A model generated the notes under the pieces. That model had not been told where the DNA came from, made no database searches, and worked only from the letters and a program-made list of their open reading frames with translations. 64,000 bases of DNA from Bacillota bacterium (GTDB taxonomy: Bacteria > Bacillota > Clostridia > Lachnospirales > Lachnospiraceae), in contig JAEZZQ010000016.1 of NCBI GenBank assembly GCA_023442465.1, positions 372,001 to 436,000 of the forward strand. Reading direction: 5' to 3'. The position numbers and the translations under genes are program-made. Shown one piece after another: positions 44,270-51,840 of this stretch (within the stretch, counting starts at the first letter, position 1; the number at the start of each line of letters is the position of its first letter).

Positions 44270-44374
44270 AACATTTCTCCTTTTCTTTTTAAAGTGCTGC
44301 AACAGTCCGGAATACTACACTCACATTCCATATGCCACCACCCCCTTTCCTGAAATGCGTCCTATGATCATTTC

Positions 44375-45250
44375 TCAACCATGAGAAAATGTATTTTCCT
44401 GCACAACGGGTCTTATATAAATCAGCTTGGAGAAATCTTCCCCTCCGGGTATGCCCGCCGCATCGGCGCGGCATCTTTGGCAATGGCGAAATACATTGAT
44501 ATATTGCTCCGCCCGGCCTCTTACCTCACTAAGCAATCTACAGTCAGGAGCCGAACACCAATTCAACTCGTGCTGGGGAATGAGCGGAATAATATTATAA
44601 ATTTTTGCACCCGCTTCCGAAACCGTTTTAGCTACCGTTTCCACGTGTTCCGCATTGATTTCCGGTATGAGCACCGTATTCACCTTTACCGTAACTCCCG
44701 CATCCGAAACGGCCTTAATGCCGCTAAGCTGATTGCGGATCAATATTTCCGCTGCCTCCAATCCTTCATATCTTTTTCCTTTATATGTGATCCCCCCGCA
44801 GATCTGTGCCTGAATCGCCGGATCCACCGCGTTGACCGTAACGGTAAGGGAATCGATTCCTACGTCGATAATATCCTGCTGATATTCCGGCAGGAGAAGA
44901 CCGTTGGTACTCATGCACTTGATAATGCCGGGAAATTCCTTTTTAATCAGCCGGAAGGTTTCCAGTGCATATGGGGTAGCCAAGGTGTCTCCGGGACCTG
45001 CCACTCCTGCCACCGTAATGTCAGGACATAGTTCTACCGCCTTTCGCACCACCTCTACGGCTTCTTCGGGGGTAATGATCGTTGCTGCCACTCCCGGACG
45101 GACGTCCACATCATTAATCTTCCTGTCGCAGAAACGGCAAAGAATGTTGCACCCCGGAGAAACCGGAAGATGCACTCTGCCCTTATTTACTTTTGCACCC
45201 ACCGCAAAGCAGGGGTGCACCGCAGCTAATTCATCGAAGCTCTTTGCCAT
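44375..45250 (-). CDS. NifB-like radical SAM protein
   Basis: 291 residues, lacking the C-terminal NifX domain of fused NifB. In nitrogenase systems NifB makes the 8Fe-9S-C core cluster. Here HPCF at 12-15, HLPVSPGCNILCRFCDR with cluster cysteines C34, C38 and C41, GPGDTLATP, and near 255 a CQRCRADAAGIPGGE motif like that of NifB (HCRQCRADA). GAGGTGAGG stands before the ATG and the NifX-like gene ends four bases upstream. The presence of a NifB homologue implies the NifDK-like enzyme carries a large interstitial-carbon cluster. It could also serve as MarB. Confidence 0.92.
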   Translation of the reverse strand: MAKSFDELAAVHPCFAVGAKVNKGRVHLPVSPGCNILCRFCDRKINDVDVRPGVAATIITPEEAVEVVRKAVELCPDITVAGVAGPGDTLATPYALETFRLIKKEFPGIIKCMSTNGLLLPEYQQDIIDVGIDSLTVTVNAVDPAIQAQICGGITYKGKRYEGLEAAEILIRNQLSGIKAVSDAGVTVKVNTVLIPEINAEHVETVAKTVSEAGAKIYNIIPLIPQHELNWCSAPDCRLLSEVRGRAEQYINVFRHCQRCRADAAGIPGGEDFSKLIYIRPVVQENTFSHG

Positions 45251-45254
45251 ATCC

Positions 45255-45584
45255 TCACCTCTCTTCCAGCAAACCTTCTTTTAAAAGCTTATCTAAAATT
45301 TCTTTCACGGGACCGTATGCCTCAAATACCCGTTTCCCATGACTTATCATAAATGCAGCGGCCCCCTGACCGATTTTCACCACGAAAATGGCATCGCAGT
45401 CGTTAAGTGCCGTCAGCAAATGCTCGAAACCGCCCTCACAATTCCCGCGGCAGTAGCCTTCTGTCCGGCGGGCTTCTACGAATTCACATGCTTTCTCATT
45501 TAAGTCAAAAATCTGAAAACAGCGGGCGCTTCCGAAATGCTGATCCACCCATGTACCGTCAGCGCTGGCAAATGCAATTCTCAT
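45255..45584 (-). CDS. NifX/NafY-type dinitrogenase cofactor domain protein
   Basis: 109 residues, a single NifX/NafY (Fe-Mo cofactor carrier) domain: MRIAFASADGTWVDQHFGSA with the cofactor-binding His, then RGNCEGGFEHLL and VVKIGQGAAAFMISHG. Likely carries the NifB product to the NifDK-like protein. I start at the ATG at 45584 (GGGAG five bases upstream), not at 45596. Just four bases before the NifB-like gene, so in effect a split version of the fused NifB-NifX. Confidence 0.88.
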   Translation of the reverse strand: MRIAFASADGTWVDQHFGSARCFQIFDLNEKACEFVEARRTEGYCRGNCEGGFEHLLTALNDCDAIFVVKIGQGAAAFMISHGKRVFEAYGPVKEILDKLLKEGLLEER

Positions 45585-45598
45585 CTTTGCTCCCATCT

Positions 45599-45652
45599 GC
45601 CCGCTTTAGCGGGCGTACAAACCAAGGATGTTGAAAGTACATTTCTTTCAAC
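45599..45652 (-). promoter_or_regulatory. Two hairpins between NifK-like and NifX-like genes
   Basis: GCCCGC-TTTA-GCGGGC (45599-45614) and GTTGAAAG / CTTTCAAC around TACATTT (45630-45652). Both are perfect and fill the 79-base intercistronic gap. No T-run, so they are more likely RNA-processing or stability elements that set a higher level for the NifDK-like mRNA than for the downstream maturation genes. Confidence 0.5.
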
Positions 45653-45663
45653 TTTCTTCCTCC

Positions 45664-46998
45664 TTACCGATAGGTCGACAGAACCCTATCATAAATATCT
45701 TCAATGACTCTGAGACCGCCGGAAAAACCTGCGTAATTTGTCGTAAGCACAAGCCGGTACGGCGTAGGCACTGCTGCAGACAGAAAATCGTAGTCCTTTT
45801 CCCTCGCAAGTTCCTTATCCCATCCGCTTCCTATGATCAAGCCTCTTCCCTGATGGCTCAGGGCACGTATCGCATCCTGAACCTTACCTGCATCCGGTTC
45901 GAAGGTGAGCGGAATCTCACGTTTCTCCGAAGTACTTTTAAGCTCCGACGCTATCTGTTCTTTGAACTTTTCGGGCGTATTATCCGTAATAAACTGCTCC
46001 TTAGGAACAATACCGACCTCATGGAGCAAAAATTTGGAAAGCCCCACCACATATCCTGCATCGTGCAAAATATGTACATGGTTCGGAAGTCCGTAGCGGA
46101 ATTCCAGCAGGAAAGTGGCAAGATTATCGATTTCCTCATAATAAGCCTCTCTCTCCTTCTTTATGAACTCCTCCGCCTCCTCGTCTATCTGTGCATCATT
46201 CTCCTTAGCAAAGTCAATGACCTGACGAAGAAAACGCTCCGTTTCATTGGCTCCTATCGGTACGTTTGGAAAGCGCGTAAAGGGCTGTTCATAAACATCT
46301 TCCAAATGTTCTACGATGGGCAGTCCGTACCAGGGAGAGACGAGAATGTTGAAATTTGCTCTGGGAACCCTCTTCCATTCCTCCACACCCTCCGACTGTG
46401 GTCCGAAAAGAATATGTACCTTTAATCCGATTCCTTCCAAAAGCCTCTTATATTCTCTCAAATTCCCCTTCCAGAAAGGGTCCTGATAGGGAAGGGAGGC
46501 AAAAAGATTTACCGTGTTTTTCTCGCTGCGCGCCGGATTCTCATCTTCAAATCTGCTGACATATTGGTCGAGGATCGCGTTCACTACAAGGCTGTGTGAC
46601 TCGAAATTACTGCATTTGAATCCTGCCGTTTCCACGGATACGATAGGCTTCCCCAAATCCCTGAATTCATCTGCCAGAGACTCCACATCATCGCCCACGA
46701 TACCGGCTGTACATCCTGTCAGGATCACCTGCAAGTCGGTATCCAGCACTTTATACGTATTGGATACGATTTCCCTTAAGCGTTCCATTCCCCCGAATAC
46801 AACCTCTTTCTCGCTGAAATTCGTACACGGAGAAGTATTTCCTCCCGCATAACCCGTGGAGCGCTCGAAAAACCCCTGAATCATATTGCCGCAGCCGGGA
46901 CCGGAATGAAGAATCGGCACGGCCTTTGGAATAGCTACCACACTTTGCAGCGCGCCGATGGCGCAGGTATAACGTTCCTGTTCGATGATTCCGCTCAC
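45664..46998 (-). CDS. NifK-like subunit of a nitrogenase-like reductase
   Basis: 444 residues (NifK about 520). Cysteines in the P-cluster positions are kept: C12 in RYTCAIGAL, C36 in HSGPGCGN and C96 in LTGCTAGIVGDD. C58 in TSPCTNFSEKEVVFGG is an extra one. A NifK-like LSHQGRGLIIGSGWD region and the C-terminal RLVLTTNYAGFSGGL follow. Start is GTG overlapping the NifD-like stop by four bases, with GAAGGAGG nine bases upstream, so stoichiometric translation is expected. Forms the alpha2-beta2 partner of the NifD-like subunit; it accepts electrons from the NifH-like protein. Confidence 0.92.
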   Translation of the reverse strand: MSGIIEQERYTCAIGALQSVVAIPKAVPILHSGPGCGNMIQGFFERSTGYAGGNTSPCTNFSEKEVVFGGMERLREIVSNTYKVLDTDLQVILTGCTAGIVGDDVESLADEFRDLGKPIVSVETAGFKCSNFESHSLVVNAILDQYVSRFEDENPARSEKNTVNLFASLPYQDPFWKGNLREYKRLLEGIGLKVHILFGPQSEGVEEWKRVPRANFNILVSPWYGLPIVEHLEDVYEQPFTRFPNVPIGANETERFLRQVIDFAKENDAQIDEEAEEFIKKEREAYYEEIDNLATFLLEFRYGLPNHVHILHDAGYVVGLSKFLLHEVGIVPKEQFITDNTPEKFKEQIASELKSTSEKREIPLTFEPDAGKVQDAIRALSHQGRGLIIGSGWDKELAREKDYDFLSAAVPTPYRLVLTTNYAGFSGGLRVIEDIYDRVLSTYR

Positions 46999-48470
46999 TG
47001 CACATTACCTCCTTCTAAAAAAGTATACGGTTCCTGCTGCAGCCACCATTTCGTATAGGGATTGATGGCATGCTTTTCAAGATTCTTAACAAACTCGTTG
47101 TTTTCTAAAGTTTCTACGATACGCTCTCCATAGCGCACGATTCCCTCGTAACCCATGCTGTAATGCTCATCACCGATAAGCAGTGACGGAATTCCTAACT
47201 TCGCTCCCCAAAGAGTCATACCTCCGTGCCTTGCCAGCAAAACATCCGGCTGTAAGCGGTTCAGCATATTTACCAGCTCGAATTCCTGCTTATTACATAT
47301 GTTGAAATTAGGAACATCGCCGTAATCTTTTACCCGCTGTGCCAGCAAATCGCCTTCCTCGCTGCCGCTGTCATAAAGAGGGTCATGGTGGAAGATAGCG
47401 GCTCCCTTGGCCTTCATTCCCAGCTCGCCCAGCAAGGCCAAAAGCGCATGACCATGGGCCGCCCCTGCCGTCACATAAGCTGATTTCCCTTTCAGTTTCT
47501 GCCGCAGTTCTTCTATTTTAGGAAGGTATTCCTTCTTCTTAGCTGCAATCAGCCGCTGCGCTTCTTCCTCCTTATGAAGGATTTTCCCAAGCGCTCTGAA
47601 CCAGCGGTCCGTTTGGGCTACGCCGTAGGGCGGGGCCGTCTTAATCTCCGGCACGCCGAATTCCTGCTCCAGCGCAGCTCCCAGGTAGGAGCCTAAGGTC
47701 GGACAAATCTGAATGGTTGCCGCGGCCTCGGAGGCTCTGGATAAGTCCTCCACGGTGGAATAGGGCGTGATATACCGCGGTTTTACCCCGAAGGCTTCAA
47801 ACCAGTCTTTGAAAATGTCAGAACCCCAGAAATTGATGACGTTCACGGTATCATCTCTCTTTTCTCTGGCAGGCTTTATGAGCTTTCTCGCAATGCCGTG
47901 GTAGCTGGCGTCAAAGCCGGTAGTCCATACCTTGGAACGGAAGCCTTCACAGAAAATTGCTACCACAGGAACGCCCAGTTCCTCCTCAGCCTCATTGCAC
48001 ACGCTTTCCACGTCGTCGCCGATGATTCCGGCAGCACAGGTGGTCAATACGAACACAGCGTTAGGGTGGGTTCTTTCATAAACCTCCCGGATACCCTTCG
48101 CTAACTTCTGTCCTCCGCCGTAAACGGTATCCGTTTCCTGAAGATTGGTGGAAAAAACCTTGCGCTGTGTCGGATTTTCAATGCCGCGAAGGGGAGAATT
48201 CACCCGATAAGTAAATGCAAACTCATGGAAGCAGGATGAGCAGCCTACCGGCCCATGGCTGATAACAGCCGCATCCTGAACTAAAATAACCATACATGCG
48301 GCCTGCGATGTGGAGCATCCAAGACACTGGGAAAAAGACCTGCCTTTATCCCTTAGTCCGCAGCGGGAGCTTTTTACCAGTTCCTCCGCGCCTCCCTGAA
48401 AGCCCGTAATGGAACCCAGGCGTATTTCCCTGATCGATACCTCCGGTATCTGTAAATCTATGTTTCCCAT
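46995..48470 (-). CDS. NifD-like catalytic subunit of a nitrogenase-like reductase
   Basis: 491 residues, NifD length. P-cluster cysteines: C49/C52 in CLGC, C77 in SHGPVGC, C145 in LTTCAAGIIGDD. The cofactor Cys275 of NifD corresponds to C256 in TIQICPTLGSYLGAALEQEFG, followed by FGVP. The NifD His442 place, aligned through KLGIPSLLIGDEHYSMGYEG, appears to be Glu442, with a His six residues before. So it binds a large Fe-S cluster but probably not FeMo-co in the standard way. Best match by context is the methylthio-alkane reductase catalytic subunit (MarD). Starts 49 bases after the LolD-like gene. Confidence 0.9.
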   Translation of the reverse strand: MGNIDLQIPEVSIREIRLGSITGFQGGAEELVKSSRCGLRDKGRSFSQCLGCSTSQAACMVILVQDAAVISHGPVGCSSCFHEFAFTYRVNSPLRGIENPTQRKVFSTNLQETDTVYGGGQKLAKGIREVYERTHPNAVFVLTTCAAGIIGDDVESVCNEAEEELGVPVVAIFCEGFRSKVWTTGFDASYHGIARKLIKPAREKRDDTVNVINFWGSDIFKDWFEAFGVKPRYITPYSTVEDLSRASEAAATIQICPTLGSYLGAALEQEFGVPEIKTAPPYGVAQTDRWFRALGKILHKEEEAQRLIAAKKKEYLPKIEELRQKLKGKSAYVTAGAAHGHALLALLGELGMKAKGAAIFHHDPLYDSGSEEGDLLAQRVKDYGDVPNFNICNKQEFELVNMLNRLQPDVLLARHGGMTLWGAKLGIPSLLIGDEHYSMGYEGIVRYGERIVETLENNEFVKNLEKHAINPYTKWWLQQEPYTFLEGGNVQ

Positions 48471-48519
48471 AGAATCCTCCTATTTCATAACTTTTTATAT
48501 TCTGGTGAACCGGAAAAGC

Positions 48520-49221
48520 CTATCCCCGCTTATGCAAAACATACGCCTGGTTACCTGCGCACTCAGTCAGCATTCCTGCATCCATAACAAAGGTGCGGCT
48601 CCCATATTCCAAAGCCTCCATGTCATGAGTAATCATCATGACCGCCGTTCCCGTTTCCGCAATATTCTTTAACAACTCCATAATTTCTGCCGTTGTCTGC
48701 ACATCCAAATCGCTGGTAGGCTCGTCGGCAATCACATAGTCCGGATGATTGATCAACGCTCTGGCGATTGCAACTCTCTTTAGCTCTCCGCCGGAAAGAT
48801 GTTTCGGAAATGCGGCTGCCAAATGCGAAATTCCTATTCGTTCGAGCAGCAAAAGCGCCGCTTCTTTGGAGGTTCCCTCCCTTTTCGACAGATGGAACGG
48901 CACTCTTACATTATCCAGTACGTTAAGACTTGCCAGCGTACTTTGCCCTTGGGATATGTATCCTATTTTTGAATTTCTGTAGGCGGAAGCCTCTTTATCC
49001 TTCAAGGCAGTAATGTCCGATCCGTCTATCTCAATGCTTCCTTCCGTAGGGGTTAACAGACAGGCTATCATATTGACTAACGTACTTTTCCCGCTGCCGG
49101 AGCGTCCTATGATATTTACAAAATCTCCCGGCCGGACAACAAAGCTCACATTATTTACTGCCGCAAATGCAGTTCGGCCCCTTATATATTCTTTTGTAAG
49201 ATTCCTCACTTCTAACGCCAT
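48520..49221 (-). CDS. ABC transporter ATPase, LolD/MacB type
   Basis: 233 residues, standard LolD size. GRSGSGKSTLVNMIA (Walker A), YISQGQSTLASLNV (Q loop), LSGGELKRVAIARALI (signature), YVIADEPTSDLD (Walker B) and ITHDMEAL (H-loop). Pairs with the FtsX-type permease encoded just upstream. I use the ATG at 49221 because AAGGAG lies ten bases ahead; an ATG at 49230 overlaps the permease stop. Type VII systems move lipoproteins or peptides or transmit force; here the substrate is unknown. Inserted between mccA and the NifD-like gene. Confidence 0.92.
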   Translation of the reverse strand: MALEVRNLTKEYIRGRTAFAAVNNVSFVVRPGDFVNIIGRSGSGKSTLVNMIACLLTPTEGSIEIDGSDITALKDKEASAYRNSKIGYISQGQSTLASLNVLDNVRVPFHLSKREGTSKEAALLLLERIGISHLAAAFPKHLSGGELKRVAIARALINHPDYVIADEPTSDLDVQTTAEIMELLKNIAETGTAVMMITHDMEALEYGSRTFVMDAGMLTECAGNQAYVLHKRG

Positions 49222-49226
49222 ACCGA

Positions 49227-50447
49227 TCATTCTCCTTCTCTTATGGAGATATATGCTTCCGCTTTGCTTCCCTTTACAGCCGAATACGCTGCTGCAAGGG
49301 GACCTGCTGCAAAGGAAAGCAAAAGACTCATTCCCAATAACCACAGTGTTACGGCCGCATCCGGAAGCAAATAAGGGAGGCCTAATTTTTCCCTTGTATA
49401 TGTACTGAACGGAAATATAATAAGCGAAGCCGCCATCGTTCCCAGAGTTCCTCCCAGTATGCTTATGAGGAAAGATTCCATAAGGACAATCCCGCATATT
49501 TTTCCTCTCGTCGCTCCCACCGACCGTAAAAGCGCAAGCTCCTTTTTCCTACCATTCGTCATCGCCGAAAACATTACCGCCAAAACGAGTATGGCTAACA
49601 GCCAGAGCACGAAAGTAATGGTATTTATAAAGGTAAGAAGAACATCCATGTTATTTGCGGTTGAAGCAAAGACATTTTGTGATTTCACTATGCTTATTCC
49701 TGAAATCTGCCGCCGTATATTCGTAGTGACCGTATCCGCGTCATAGCCCTTTTCTATTTTTACCAACACTGTGGATACGGAGTGATCCACATCCGTACCG
49801 TAAACATCCACGCTCAGATTCATACCCGCTTCTCTCGCTCCGGCGACCAGCATCTTTATCGTATTCATATTCGCATATACGGAATAATCCATACCGGTAG
49901 AAGTTTTTTCAAGCTGGGCTACCACTTTATAAGTGTCGTTAAAAAATTTCAAGGTTCCCGTATCGTTAAGTACAATATCGCTGCCTGCAATAATCTGCCC
50001 GTCGCCGATTTCTTCGTGATATACTTTCGCGATCCACGGCTGAATTACAAAGTCCGTATCAGGGTCAAAACCTATTACTTGAACGGGTACGGAGCAGCAT
50101 GCCGCCGCAAGCGTAGAGATAAAAAATTGGGAGGAAACTTTACTGACTCCTTCAACCTGCTCTATTTGCTGTTCTATCGATTGGTCGAAATAAAACTTTT
50201 CCGGCTGGCCCGATAAAAGAATTCCTTCGTAATCCGCTTCATGGTCCAGGGGAACTACAGCGAGATCGGCTCCAAGACGCTCCTTTAAACTTCCTAGACC
50301 GTTCTTCAAACTTTGCGACAGCAAAGATCCTCCAAACGTGGCAAAGGCAAGAATCAAAACCACAAAGATGAGACTGGCTGTTCGAAACGGATTGCTTCTC
50401 AAATTGTACACAGACAGCCTTCTAGTCGTCAGCGGTTTGCTTTCCAT
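49227..50447 (-). CDS. FtsX/MacB-type ABC permease
   Basis: 406 residues. One N-terminal membrane helix (about 22-44), a large extracellular MacB-like domain (45-275), then three helices; AVMFSAMTNGRKKELALLRSVGATRGKI is the conserved coupling segment of FtsX proteins. Overlaps the DUF4418 gene by 26 bases. Works with the LolD-like ATPase. Mechanotransmission or export of an envelope factor are both possible; nothing in the sequence ties it to sulfur, but it lies within the sulfur operon. Confidence 0.9.
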   Translation of the reverse strand: MESKPLTTRRLSVYNLRSNPFRTASLIFVVLILAFATFGGSLLSQSLKNGLGSLKERLGADLAVVPLDHEADYEGILLSGQPEKFYFDQSIEQQIEQVEGVSKVSSQFFISTLAAACCSVPVQVIGFDPDTDFVIQPWIAKVYHEEIGDGQIIAGSDIVLNDTGTLKFFNDTYKVVAQLEKTSTGMDYSVYANMNTIKMLVAGAREAGMNLSVDVYGTDVDHSVSTVLVKIEKGYDADTVTTNIRRQISGISIVKSQNVFASTANNMDVLLTFINTITFVLWLLAILVLAVMFSAMTNGRKKELALLRSVGATRGKICGIVLMESFLISILGGTLGTMAASLIIFPFSTYTREKLGLPYLLPDAAVTLWLLGMSLLLSFAAGPLAAAYSAVKGSKAEAYISIREGE

Positions 50448-50865
50448 ATTCTTCCGTTCCTTCCTTATTGGTATAACGCAGGTATGCTGCCTGGATTACA
50501 GAGGCGGTAACGATAAGGCTGCTTAGAATGAATAAAGCAGGTAATGTCAGCGCGCGGCAATTCATGCGTGCACTCCCGCAAACACCAATTAAAACCGAAG
50601 GAAACAAAAGTGCCAGAATCCCATTTAATAAAATCGCGGCAGTTAAGCCGAGGCGGAACTTAGGATTGCCGGATATTATAGAGAGCAGACCAAGTATTGA
50701 AATCGAAAAACCAACTCCCAATTCCGCGCGTGCGGTCCAAAAGCATTTCATCACTTCCTCGGAATGTTCATGCACTCCGCAAACCGGAAAAATAGTCAGA
50801 GGCCCTAATGCGATAAGAAGCCCGATTGCAATCGATAAAAATCCAAAAATAAATTTATTTTTCAT
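50422..50865 (-). CDS. DUF4418 membrane protein
   Basis: 147 residues with four membrane helices. The opening GLLIALGPLTIFPVCG, the first extracellular loop with VCGVHEHSEEVMKCFWTARAELG (two Cys, two His and acidic residues; possible metal or redox site) and the C-terminal tail match the DUF4418 pattern. Commonly found next to an FtsX-type ABC pair, as here (26-base overlap with the permease). Role unknown. AAAGG lies about 12 bases upstream of the ATG. Confidence 0.8.
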   Translation of the reverse strand: MKNKFIFGFLSIAIGLLIALGPLTIFPVCGVHEHSEEVMKCFWTARAELGVGFSISILGLLSIISGNPKFRLGLTAAILLNGILALLFPSVLIGVCGSARMNCRALTLPALFILSSLIVTASVIQAAYLRYTNKEGTEEYGKQTADD

Positions 50866-50928
50866 AAAATGACCATACCTTTCTCTTTTCGCGGTTCCTG
50901 CTTGACTGACAGAACAAGCGATTTCCTG

Positions 50929-51840
50929 TTAGCCATAAATATGCTTGCCGAAATAACGGTCTCCTCTGTCCGGAAAAACTACTACTATCTTGCCGGAGGG
51001 AACTGTTTCGGCCAGCTTCCTCACCGCTGCCAGCGCCGCCCCTGATGAGGAGCCTGCAAAAATCCCCTCATATTTAGCAATATTTTTTACCTCCGCATAT
51101 GCTTCGGCGTCGTTTACCTTAATTACCTTATCTACAAGGCTCATATCCATGGTATCGGCGATAAAATCATTGCCGATTCCTTCAATTTCATAGTCAGCGT
51201 GTTCGCCTCCCCCTATCGTAGAGCCTATCGGATCTGCCAATACACCTTTTACATCCGGGTTTTTCTCCTTCAGATATTTCAGTATTCCTGAAAAAGTACC
51301 GCCGCTTCCCGCTCCTGCAACGACGTAATCGAGACTTCCGTTTAAGTCCTTATATATTTCCGGTCCGGTTGTTTCGTAGTGGGCCAGGGGATTGCTCCCA
51401 TTTTTAAACTGTTCGAGCGTTACCGAATTCGGAATTACCGCACGAAGCTCCTCCGCTTTTCTGATAGCTCCGGCCATTCCTTCCTCCAACGGCGTATTGA
51501 TAATCTCTGCGCCAAGCGCTCTTAACAAAGTCTGCTTTTCCTGAGAAAACTTCTCCGGTACGGTAAAAATCAGCTTATAGCCTTGATTAAGAGCTGCAAA
51601 TGCAATGCCTATTCCCGTATTTCCTGCAGTGGCTTCTATAATTGTATCCCCGGGCCTTAATACGTTCCGGGCCCTGGCATCCTCGATCATATATTTTCCG
51701 ATTCTGTCCTTAACGCTTCCGGCAGGATTATAAAGCTCCAGCTTCGCATAGACTTGCAATTCCTCCGGAAACCCAAGATAATTTAGTCTGACAAGGGGCG
51801 TATTACCGATCAATTCCTGCATGGAGTGATATAGGCTCAT
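50929..51840 (-). CDS. PLP cysteine synthase / O-acetylserine-dependent cystathionine beta-synthase (MccA-like)
   Basis: 303 residues. Fold type II: IGNTPLVRL, PLP lysine in NPAGSVKDRIG near residue 44, EATAGNTGIG (asparagine loop), phosphate loop GAGSGGTFSG, and SSSGAALAA near the C-terminus. The ATAGNTGIG variant is closer to MccA/CBS than to CysK (TSGNTGI), so it may use O-acetylserine with homocysteine to make cystathionine. Overlaps the MccB-like gene by four bases, and the pair completes reverse transsulfuration from methionine to cysteine. CysK activity cannot be excluded. Confidence 0.85.
   Translation of the reverse strand: MSLYHSMQELIGNTPLVRLNYLGFPEELQVYAKLELYNPAGSVKDRIGKYMIEDARARNVLRPGDTIIEATAGNTGIGIAFAALNQGYKLIFTVPEKFSQEKQTLLRALGAEIINTPLEEGMAGAIRKAEELRAVIPNSVTLEQFKNGSNPLAHYETTGPEIYKDLNGSLDYVVAGAGSGGTFSGILKYLKEKNPDVKGVLADPIGSTIGGGEHADYEIEGIGNDFIADTMDMSLVDKVIKVNDAEAYAEVKNIAKYEGIFAGSSSGAALAAVRKLAETVPSGKIVVVFPDRGDRYFGKHIYG

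Noticed and set aside
44077..44331. 84-codon protein overlapping metY
   Set aside because: Beyond the first 20 codons it is an Arg-rich frame-shifted reading of metY; only its start is kept as a possible leader (see findings).
39096..48470. Classical molybdenum nitrogenase (nitrogen fixation)
   Set aside because: No nifE, nifN, nifV, nifS/U or molybdate transport genes are seen, His442 is not evident, and all neighbours are sulfur genes.
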